The translations under genes were made by a program, and so were the position numbers. Below are positions 1-4,617 of a DNA stretch of 5,932 bases, in pieces; the stretch's first letter is position 1, and each line of letters opens with the position of its first letter. The notes beneath the pieces were generated by a model that was not told the origin of the DNA, searched no databases, and worked only from the letters and a program-made list of their open reading frames with translations. The DNA comes from Gracilibacteraceae bacterium (GTDB lineage Bacteria; Bacillota; Desulfitobacteriia; Desulfitobacteriales; Syntrophobotulaceae): assembly GCA_031263945.1 (NCBI GenBank), contig JAISEW010000215.1, forward strand, positions 1 through 5,932. The letters run 5' to 3'.

Positions 1-25
1 TTGACCGCTTTGTGGGAACGCGGCA

Positions 26-232
26 TCATCCAACCGGCGACGCGGTTTCACGCGCATAGTATCCCTTGCCGGTAGACATGGGAGCGACAATTGTTGCGTT
101 TGGCAGAACACGCTTACACCGGTCGTCGAGATATGCTTTGTTCTGTTCAAACGTCATGCTATTGCGGCGTTCCTCGATTTTTCTGCGTGTCGCGTGAATA
201 GCGTCAAGAGTGTCATTTGTCGTCTTGCTCAT
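26..232 (-). CDS. Small protein next to PIN-toxin remnant, possible orphan antitoxin
   Basis: A 68-aa ORF starting at ATG 232 and ending at TGA 26-28. A strong ribosome site (AAGGGAGGTG, about 239-248) lies 6 to 7 nt upstream, so translation is credible. Its first codons overlap the last 20 bases of the PIN-domain fragment in another frame, an arrangement typical of coupled toxin-antitoxin genes. The N-terminal half is helical and charged (DAIHATRRKIEERRNSM, then FEQNKAYLDDR). It resembles short ORFs I recall beside this PIN subgroup, with a pattern like 'IRxxRRKIYEETKxMTxEE...'. The C-terminal 20 residues are glycine-rich and unlike an ordered domain. I infer an antitoxin or accessory role from position only. 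With the toxin truncated it would be an orphan, and it could itself be decaying. Confidence 0.55.
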   Translation of the reverse strand: MSKTTNDTLDAIHATRRKIEERRNSMTFEQNKAYLDDRCKRVLPNATIVAPMSTGKGYYARETASPVG

Positions 233-452
233 AATCCAGCACCTCCCTTGCCGTGAATATTGAGATAGGCCTATAACCCAACCGGGCGTTGATTTCGGCG
301 GTCATAGCCTTGGTTTTCGGGCGGTTTATATGCTTAAAATTGTAAGACACCACACAGTTCAGGTCATTGGCCGCAGCGCAGGCGATATGAGTCGCGTCAG
401 TTAATGAACCGCTGGGCAGTGCCCCGTCTCCAACATATCTTGCTGCCAGCAA
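213..452 (-). pseudogene. PIN-domain (VapC-like) toxin, C-terminal remnant
   Basis: An open frame of about 79 codons from TTG 452 to TGA 213-215 matches only the C-terminal half of a PIN-domain ribonuclease of the VapC type. Visible hallmarks are SLTDATHIA, containing what should be the third catalytic acidic residue, and VVSYNFKHIN, equivalent to the usual 'LVSWNFKHI'. They are followed by INARLGYRPISIFTAREVL, the usual C-terminal strand and 'SPREV' end. PIN toxins are normally about 130-150 aa and place their first catalytic Asp and a central Glu in the N-terminal half, which is absent here. An in-frame TGA (456-458) lies two codons before the TTG, no ribosome site precedes it, and the sequence further upstream does not resemble a PIN domain in that frame. 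I read this as a 5'-truncated, inactive toxin gene. It overlaps the small ORF at 26-232. Confidence 0.75.
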
Positions 453-461
453 TACTCAGGA

Positions 462-490
462 ATTATAGCATACCGCCGCCGCTTTGTGTA
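462..490 (-). promoter_or_regulatory. Extended -10 promoter reading toward the PIN remnant
   Basis: On the minus strand TATAAT (467 to 462) is preceded by TGC, giving a perfect extended -10 (TGnTATAAT). A 17-nt spacer upstream is TACACA (490 to 485), which matches 4 of 6 bases of the -35 consensus. The predicted transcript start is about 455, just inside the point where the PIN homology begins. It would give the 68-aa ORF a leader of about 220 nt. The -35 lies inside an inverted repeat (TGTGT-ATG-ACACA, 485-497) that could be an operator. Confidence 0.5.
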
Positions 491-530
491 TGACACACGG
501 GAATTTTGTCGGAAATTTGTCCGCAGAGTC

Positions 531-559
531 TCGCAAAAGCCGCGATATTGTGATATAGT
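531..559 (+). promoter_or_regulatory. Extended -10 promoter for the unknown gene-dapF-dapL operon
   Basis: TGATATAGT (551-559) fits an extended -10 element (TGnTATAAT, one mismatch). The hexamer 17 nt upstream, TCGCAA at 531-536, is a poor -35 (3 of 6), which an extended -10 can tolerate. Transcription would start near 566, about 30 nt before the first start codon. That leaves no room for a lysine riboswitch, and none is seen. Confidence 0.45.
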
Positions 560-597
560 TAGGCAAGCGCATTTTACGGAAGGGAGCGATTTTGCCT

Positions 598-1086
598 ATG
601 AGCGCCAGCATTCCGGGACTGGTCACGAGAACGCTGCTCTGTGTGGACAGCATATCCTCCGCGGATATATCCGGCAGATTTTACAATTTATACCTTGAAG
701 AGCCGGCCCGCTTTCAGACGATAAAAGAATTTTTAGACAAAATGGGGGATTTTTTTGACACGATCTCCTTCCCGCAGAATTTCTTTGATTTCCGTTATTT
801 TCGTGAGGAAAACAAAGAGACGGCAGTCAGGAGCGCGGCGCCGGAATGGAAAAAATACTGGAGCGAATCTCTGTTCGACGCGGAAAAAGGCGAACAGGGG
901 ACGTTCATTTTTCAGGTGCGTTACAGGCAAAGGGCGGAATGGCAGGGAACGCTCACCTGGGTGGAACAGAAAAAACAGGCGCCGTTCCGCAGCGCCTTGG
1001 AGTTTATCCGGCTGATCAACGCCGCGTTCGGCGGCGCGGAAGGCGATATGACCGGCTGGACCGATCAGAGCGCCGGCGGAGGCTGA
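598..1086 (+). CDS. Uncharacterised 162-aa protein, first gene of the dapF-dapL operon
   Basis: I do not recognise a named function. I chose ATG 598; GGGAG at 582-586 lies 11 nt upstream. An in-frame TTG at 592, with 5-nt spacing, would add two residues and cannot be excluded. The protein has no signal peptide or membrane segment and should be cytoplasmic. Residues 24-60 (ISGRFYNLYLEEPARF, then EFLDKMGDFFDTISFPQ) look like a small compact domain. Residues 103-144 (FIFQVRYRQRAEWQGTLTWV followed by FRSALEFIRLINAAF) recall short uncharacterised clostridial proteins I remember with a 'RQNATWQGTVxWxxxxxxxSFRSxLELxxLIDSAL' pattern. The gene ends 2 nt before dapF, whose ribosome site lies inside its last codons, so the two are probably translationally coupled. 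That links it to cell-wall or lysine metabolism by position only. Confidence 0.8.
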   Translation: MSASIPGLVTRTLLCVDSISSADISGRFYNLYLEEPARFQTIKEFLDKMGDFFDTISFPQNFFDFRYFREENKETAVRSAAPEWKKYWSESLFDAEKGEQGTFIFQVRYRQRAEWQGTLTWVEQKKQAPFRSALEFIRLINAAFGGAEGDMTGWTDQSAGGG

Positions 1087-1088
1087 AT

Positions 1089-1919
1089 ATGGACTTTATA
1101 AAAATGCACGGTCTGGGCAACGATTTTATCCTCGTGGACGAGTTCGAGGGCGCATCGGGGATCTCCTACCCCGCGGCGGCGCGGGAGCTGTGCGACCGCC
1201 ACCGGGGCGTGGGCGCCGACGGGCTTTTGCTGCTGCAGGCCGCGCAGCGGGCGGATGTGCGGATGCGCGTTTTTAACCCGGACGGCTCCGAGGCGGAAAT
1301 GTGCGGCAACGGGATCCGCTGCCTGGCGAAATACGCTTATGAGGCCGGCTATGTTTCGAGCGACACGATGACGGTCGGGACGGAAGCCGGTGTAAAAAAT
1401 ATCTGGCTGACTGCGGAGGGCGGCGCGGTCCGGGAAGTTTGCGTCGACATGGGCGCGCCGATCCTGCGGCCGGAACTGGTGCCGGTGCTGGCGAAGCAGG
1501 AATTGGCCGTGGAAGAAAAAATAGAGATCAGCGGGCATACTTTCTTTTTTACCGCCGTCTCCATGGGGAACCCGCATTGCGTGATCTTCGCGCCCGCGGT
1601 GGAGGAGATCCCGTTGGAGGCGGCCGGCCCGCTCCTGGAGCATCACCCAATTTTTCCCAATCGCACCAATGTCGCCTTCGCGCAAGTCGTGAGCCGGCAT
1701 GATATCATCCTGCGCATGTGGGAAAGAGGGGCCGGCCCCACGCAGGCCTGCGGCACGGGAGCCTGCGCCGCCGTGGTGGCCGGGGTGCTGGAAGGGCGGC
1801 TGGAGCGGGAGTCGTTCGTGCGCCTGCCCGGGGGAACGCTGCGCATCGCCTGGCAGGACTCCGGCAATGTGCTGATGAGCGGCCCGGCGGCTTACGTATT
1901 CCGAGGAAAAACATTATAA
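1089..1919 (+). CDS. dapF: Diaminopimelate epimerase
   Basis: This 276-aa cytoplasmic enzyme (EC 5.1.1.7) interconverts LL- and meso-diaminopimelate by a PLP-independent two-cysteine mechanism. All family signatures are present: MHGLGNDFILVD (6-17), HRGVGADGLLLL (38-49), NPDGSEAEMCGNGIRCLAKY (63-82) with the first catalytic cysteine Cys72, MGNPHCVIF (159-167), and ERGAGPTQACGTGACAA (212-228) with the second catalytic cysteine Cys221. Length is normal for the family. The frame is open further upstream, but ATG 1089 is the start: GGAGG at 1078-1082 sits 6 nt before it and MDFIKMHGLG is the typical N-terminus. It follows the upstream gene by 2 nt. dapL comes 40 nt downstream and makes its substrate, so product and substrate are matched within one operon. 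In the second-cysteine motif, Pro-Thr-Gln replaces the more usual Glu-Thr-Leu before ACGTG; this is a minor variant. Confidence 0.97.
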   Translation: MDFIKMHGLGNDFILVDEFEGASGISYPAAARELCDRHRGVGADGLLLLQAAQRADVRMRVFNPDGSEAEMCGNGIRCLAKYAYEAGYVSSDTMTVGTEAGVKNIWLTAEGGAVREVCVDMGAPILRPELVPVLAKQELAVEEKIEISGHTFFFTAVSMGNPHCVIFAPAVEEIPLEAAGPLLEHHPIFPNRTNVAFAQVVSRHDIILRMWERGAGPTQACGTGACAAVVAGVLEGRLERESFVRLPGGTLRIAWQDSGNVLMSGPAAYVFRGKTL

Positions 1920-1959
1920 GCGGGGCCTGACCGGCCCGGCGAGGGAGGATGGCGCTTTC

Positions 1960-3135
1960 ATGACGGAACAGGCAGAGAGGATCAAAAATTTACCGCCTTA
2001 TCTTTTCGCGCGCATCGACGAAAAAATAGCGGCGGCGAGGGCCAAAGGCACGGACGTCATCAGTCTCGGCATCGGCGACCCGGATTTGCCCACGCCGAAA
2101 AACATCGTGGATAAAATGGCGGCCGAGGTATATAATCCGGCCCATCATCAATACCCGTCCTACGCCGGGATGCTGAGTTTCCGGCAAGCGGTGGCGGAAT
2201 GGCACCGGCGCCGCGGCGGAGTGGAGCTTGACCCGCAAACCGAAGTGCTGACGCTGATCGGTTCCAAGGAAGGCATCGCCCATATTTCCCTTTGTTACAT
2301 CAACCCGGGCGATATCGCTCTCGTGCCCGATCCGGGCTATCCGGTCTATGAGATCGGGTGTATGCTGGCCGGCGGCCAGGCCTATAAAATGCCGCTGCGC
2401 GCGGAAAACGAGTTTTTGCCCGTATTCGAGGATATCCCCGCGGATGTGGTCAAACGGGCTAAACTTCTTTTTCTGAATTATCCGAATAATCCGACATCGG
2501 CGACGGCGGACGAGGCCTTTTACCGCAAGGCGATAGATTTCGCCCGGGAAAACGATATCATCATCTGCCATGACGGGGCCTATTCGGAGATCGGGTTTGA
2601 CGGGTATAAGCCGCTCGGTTTTCTGGAGGTGCCGGGGGCGAAAGAAGCGGGGATCGAATTCAACTCGCTTTCCAAAGCGTATAATATGACCGGCTGGCGC
2701 ATCGCCTGGGCGGCGGGCCGCCGCGACGTGATCGGCGCGCTGGGGACGGTGAAGTCGAACTTGGATTCCGGCGCTTTTCAGGCGGTGCAGGCGGCGGGCA
2801 TCGAGGCCCTGCTCGGCCCGCAGGACATCATCCCGCAGATGTGCGACGTTTACCAGGAGCGGCGCGATATCATCATCGACACTTTGAACAGCATGGGCTG
2901 GCGGATGAAAAAAACCAAAGCGGCCGTCTATGTGTGGGCGCCGGTGCCGAAGGGCTTTACCTCAGAGTCTTTCGCCGAATTCGTGCTGGAAAAAGCCGGC
3001 GTGGTCGTGACGCCCGGCAACGGCTACGGCGCGGCCGGCGAAGGCTATGTGCGCATGACGCTGACCATAGGCACACAGCGCCTGCGGGAAGCGCTGCGGC
3101 GGATGAGAGACACTCTCGGCTCCGTCACGTTTTAG
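1960..3135 (+). CDS. dapL: LL-diaminopimelate aminotransferase
   Basis: This 391-aa PLP-dependent fold-type I aminotransferase (EC 2.6.1.83) converts tetrahydrodipicolinate plus glutamate directly to LL-diaminopimelate, bypassing the succinylase and acetylase branches. The N-terminus LPPYLFARIDEKI and SLGIGDPDLPTP (35-46) are typical of the clostridial DapL group. GSKEGIAH (101-108) binds the PLP phosphate, and NYPNNPT (173-179) and HDGAYSE (204-210) supply Asn, Asp205 and Tyr208 around the ring. SLSKAYNMTGWR (236-247) carries the PLP lysine Lys239, and Arg365 in EGYVRMTLT is the expected carboxylate-binding arginine. ATG 1960 has GGGAGG at 1943-1948, a rather long 11-nt spacing. Two positions differ from the form I recall: NPTS instead of NPTG, and HDG instead of HDA. 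Related aspartate or alanine aminotransferases are the alternative, but the adjacent dapF and the overall sequence favour DapL. No classic terminator follows. Confidence 0.93.
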   Translation: MTEQAERIKNLPPYLFARIDEKIAAARAKGTDVISLGIGDPDLPTPKNIVDKMAAEVYNPAHHQYPSYAGMLSFRQAVAEWHRRRGGVELDPQTEVLTLIGSKEGIAHISLCYINPGDIALVPDPGYPVYEIGCMLAGGQAYKMPLRAENEFLPVFEDIPADVVKRAKLLFLNYPNNPTSATADEAFYRKAIDFARENDIIICHDGAYSEIGFDGYKPLGFLEVPGAKEAGIEFNSLSKAYNMTGWRIAWAAGRRDVIGALGTVKSNLDSGAFQAVQAAGIEALLGPQDIIPQMCDVYQERRDIIIDTLNSMGWRMKKTKAAVYVWAPVPKGFTSESFAEFVLEKAGVVVTPGNGYGAAGEGYVRMTLTIGTQRLREALRRMRDTLGSVTF

Positions 3136-3144
3136 AGGGGCAGG

Positions 3145-3175
3145 GAATGGATTCCGGCATAAAGCCGGAATGACG
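3145..3175 (+). repeat. Palindromic dispersed repeat, copy 1
   Basis: A 31-nt core, starting GAATGGATTC and ending GGAATGACG, is repeated exactly at 3310-3340. It contains an 8-bp hairpin, ATTCCGGC / GCCGGAAT, with loop ATAAA (3151-3171). It begins 10 nt after the dapL stop. No T-run follows, so it is not a standard terminator, although it could act as a 3' stabiliser. Confidence 0.85.
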
Positions 3176-3194
3176 GATGGACTGGATGCACGGG

Positions 3195-3224
3195 CGTAGG
3201 GGACGGCGTCCTCGACGCACCGCC
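3195..3224. repeat. Possible second class of small dispersed repeat
   Basis: The segment beginning CGTAGGGGACGGCGTC contains a tight hairpin, GCGTC (3206-3210) / GACGC (3214-3218) with loop CTC. The 'GTAGGGGCGG...' opening is like small dispersed repeats I remember from other Bacillota genomes. There is only one copy in this window, so repeat status is inferred from that resemblance and from its position inside a cluster of repeats. Confidence 0.35.
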
Positions 3225-3256
3225 TGACCCTGGGAGATGGATTCCGGTTTCTCCTC

Positions 3257-3286
3257 CCGTCATTCTGGGCTTGTCCCAGAATCCAT
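3257..3286 (-). repeat. Palindromic dispersed repeat, inverted variant copy
   Basis: Read on the minus strand it begins ATGGATTC and ends GAATGACGG, like the copies at 3145-3175 and 3310-3340. Its hairpin is ATTCTGGG / CCCAGAAT with loop ACAAG. The two stem differences from the other copies are both compensated on the opposite arm. A separate half copy of the left end (ATGGATTCCGG) lies at 3237-3247. Confidence 0.8.
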
Positions 3287-3309
3287 GTTTCCTTCTGGAG
3301 GGGGACAGA

Positions 3310-3340
3310 GAATGGATTCCGGCATAAAGCCGGAATGACG
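3310..3340 (+). repeat. Palindromic dispersed repeat, copy 2
   Basis: Identical over 31 nt to 3145-3175, with the same 8-bp hairpin and ATAAA loop (3316-3336). It ends 27 nt before the start of the Tdi1-like gene. The following ATGACAGGG partly repeats the end of the element. Confidence 0.85.
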
Positions 3341-3367
3341 CAATGACAGGGCTTAACGGGGGTTGAA

Positions 3368-3949
3368 ATGGCTGGGTATTTTAAAAATTTTACCAAAACC
3401 TTCCAACCGGCGGCGGATCTGGTAAAACCGGACGGGAAAACCCTCAAGCAATATGAGGGCGTATTGCCCGCAGAACTCATCGGGTTCTGGCGTGAATCCG
3501 GCCTGGGAAATTATGGCGGCGGACTGATCAAAGTGGTCGATCCGGCGGATTACGCGGATTCGCTGGCTGAATGGCTGGGGCGGCGGGACGCCTCGAAAGT
3601 TCCGATCCTCGTAACCGGGTTCGGGGATATTTTTTATTACCGCCAACTGGCTGAGGGCGCGGAGGACGTTAGTTTTCTTGACGTCCACCACAGGAAAATA
3701 AGCGTTTGCGTCTGGAGTTTAACGGAGTTTTTCGATTCTTTCATTGTAGATCCGGATATCATCAACGAACTTTTGAGGAAGGAGTTGTTTGACGAAGCAT
3801 TGAAGGAAAAGGGCCGCCTGGATCATGACGAGATATATTTTTTTGTGCCCGCGCTGATCATGGGCGGCGGCGAAGATGTCCAATATATCGGCAAAGGGAA
3901 GGGGGCGGAGCATCAATCGCTTTTGTTTCAAATGGGGAATCAGCAGTAA
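3368..3949 (+). CDS. GAD-like / DUF1851 protein, Tdi1-type immunity protein
   Basis: This 193-aa soluble protein has no signal peptide. Residues about 10-110 fit the GAD-like domain: LPAELIGFWRESGLGNYGGG (33-52), then a Val-Asp-Pro-Ala-Asp-Tyr segment, then PILVTGFGDIFYY (79-91). Residues about 115-190 fit DUF1851, the Tdi1 C-terminal family: a Leu-Thr-Glu-Phe-Phe helix, KELFDEALKEKGRL (138-151), YFFVPALIMGGGED (157-170), and EHQSLLFQM near the end. In Agrobacterium, Tdi1 neutralises the type VI DNase effector Tde1. Homologues occur widely, also in bacteria without type VI secretion, often near polymorphic toxins. No toxin or secretion gene is visible here, so it is an orphan immunity candidate by inference. 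ATG 3368 is preceded by a weak G-rich site (GGGGGT, about 3358-3363). The gene sits directly after a repeat patch and 45 nt before the cupin gene, with which it may be co-transcribed. Confidence 0.8.
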   Translation: MAGYFKNFTKTFQPAADLVKPDGKTLKQYEGVLPAELIGFWRESGLGNYGGGLIKVVDPADYADSLAEWLGRRDASKVPILVTGFGDIFYYRQLAEGAEDVSFLDVHHRKISVCVWSLTEFFDSFIVDPDIINELLRKELFDEALKEKGRLDHDEIYFFVPALIMGGGEDVQYIGKGKGAEHQSLLFQMGNQQ

Positions 3950-3994
3950 AAAAAATTTAGAGGTGTCCTAAACTAAAACGCGGAGGTGCGGCAA

Positions 3995-4351
3995 ATGTTT
4001 TACGTCAGCGGCGACGATAAGATCAAGGACGTCAAGGTCCAATTGCGGGGCGGGGAAGGAAACACGACCTTCGAGAAGTTTTTCCCTGACGACAAGCTGC
4101 CAAAAAGTTACAAGGTTTTCGCGGAAATGGTGCTGGAACCGGGTTGCTCCGTCGGGCAGCACGGGCATCAGGGCGAAAGCGAGATTTACTATGTGCTGTC
4201 CGGCACGGGGGAAATCAACGTAAACGGCGAGACCCTGCAGGCCAAACCGGGCGACGTGGCCGTATGTCACAGCGGCAGTTTTCACAGCGCCAAGAACACG
4301 AGCGACAAGGAACTGCGCATACTGGCCATGATCGTTTATGAACCGGCATGA
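3995..4351 (+). CDS. Small single-domain cupin protein
   Basis: A 118-aa cytoplasmic protein made of one cupin beta-barrel. Cupin motif 1 is at 50-70: GCSVGQHGHQGESEIYYVLSG, giving metal ligands His56, His58 and Glu63. Motif 2 is at 86-101: GDVAVCHSGSFHSAKN, giving the fourth ligand His97 and the closing Asn101. The usual proline of motif 2 (G-x5-P-x-G) is replaced by His92. All four metal ligands are present, so it should bind a divalent metal, but substrate and activity cannot be told from sequence; small cupins include isomerases, dioxygenases and sugar or ligand sensors. The start is ATG 3995, with GGAGGTG at 3982-3988 and 6-nt spacing; an in-frame GTG at 3986 lies inside the ribosome site and is rejected. 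The gene follows the Tdi1-like gene by 45 nt and is followed by a MITE-like element. Confidence 0.88.
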   Translation: MFYVSGDDKIKDVKVQLRGGEGNTTFEKFFPDDKLPKSYKVFAEMVLEPGCSVGQHGHQGESEIYYVLSGTGEINVNGETLQAKPGDVAVCHSGSFHSAKNTSDKELRILAMIVYEPA

Positions 4352-4359
4352 CTCAGTTA

Positions 4360-4493
4360 CAGTTCCCTTCGTCATTGCGAGGAGCGCAGCGACGAAGCAA
4401 TCCAGTACTTCCGCTATGCTTCGGCGTATTTTCGTCCGCGGTGTAAACGCGGGTCTGGATTGCTTCGCTACGCTCGCAATGACATCTGAACTG
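4360..4493. repeat. MITE-like inverted-repeat element
   Basis: The left arm, starting GTCATTGCGAGGAGCG and ending GAAGCAATCCA (4371-4404), pairs with the right arm TGGATTGCTTCGC...GCAATGAC (4456-4483), apart from a few mismatches and small gaps. The pairing extends outward through CAGTTC (4360-4365) and GAACTG (4488-4493). The inner part holds a further hairpin, CCGCG (4436-4440) / CGCGG (4448-4452). The sequence is of the 'GTCATTGCGAGG...GAAGCAATCC' type that I recall as scattered through many bacterial genomes. It carries no gene. The RNA would fold into a long hairpin that could end or stabilise the cupin transcript. Confidence 0.8.
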
Positions 4494-4533
4494 CGCCAAT
4501 AGGACAAATATGCCATTTTCGGAAAAAAACAAC

Positions 4534-4562
4534 TTGACAGGCCGGGACGCAGACGTTAGAAT
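4534..4562 (+). promoter_or_regulatory. Near-consensus SigA promoter for the liv-type operon
   Basis: TTGACA (4534-4539) and TAGAAT (4557-4562) are separated by 17 nt, a perfect -35 and a 5-of-6 -10. An A-rich stretch (GGAAAAAAACAA, about 4521-4532) lies just upstream and may act as an UP element. Transcription should start near 4569, leaving a short leader of about 49 nt with no visible riboswitch. Such strength suits an abundant binding protein. Confidence 0.8.
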
Positions 4563-4617
4563 GTGGCGGTTACGACTGGAAATGTAAAAAATGTATCGTC
4601 AAAAGGAGGAAGAAAGA

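Noticed and set aside
1..75. Possible end of a plus-strand gene entering from the left edge
   Set aside because: One frame is open from position 1 to a TAG at 73-75, but it lies antisense to the 68-aa ORF and shows no recognisable sequence.
566..597. Lysine riboswitch (L box) before the dap operon
   Set aside because: The predicted leader is only about 30 nt, far too short for an L box, and no matching structure is seen.
486..698. Plus-strand 70-codon open frame before and over the unknown gene
   Set aside because: It runs through the promoter region and overlaps the 598 gene in another frame; no ribosome site and no recognisable content.
846..1088. N-terminal extension of dapF upstream to 846
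   Set aside because: The frame is open but overlaps the better supported upstream gene. The ribosome site and the conserved MDFIKMHGLGNDF start place dapF at 1089.
1065..1700. 211-codon minus-strand open frame inside dapF
   Set aside because: Shadow of a GC-rich gene; Arg/His/Gln-rich composition without recognisable motifs, and dapF is unambiguous.
3145..3340. CRISPR array
   Set aside because: Only three copies, one inverted and one diverged, with uneven spacing and internal palindromes; these are dispersed palindromic repeats, not CRISPR.
2962..3480. Long minus-strand open frame across the dapL end and repeat patch
   Set aside because: Its middle simply translates the dispersed repeats (twice giving VIPALCRNPF), and the rest is antisense to dapL and the Tdi1-like gene. 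No ribosome site or family resemblance.
3968..4516. Minus-strand 182-codon open frame across the cupin gene
   Set aside because: The N-terminal part is the typical spurious translation of the MITE-like element (VIASVAKQSR, DCFVAALLAMT), and the rest is antisense to the cupin.
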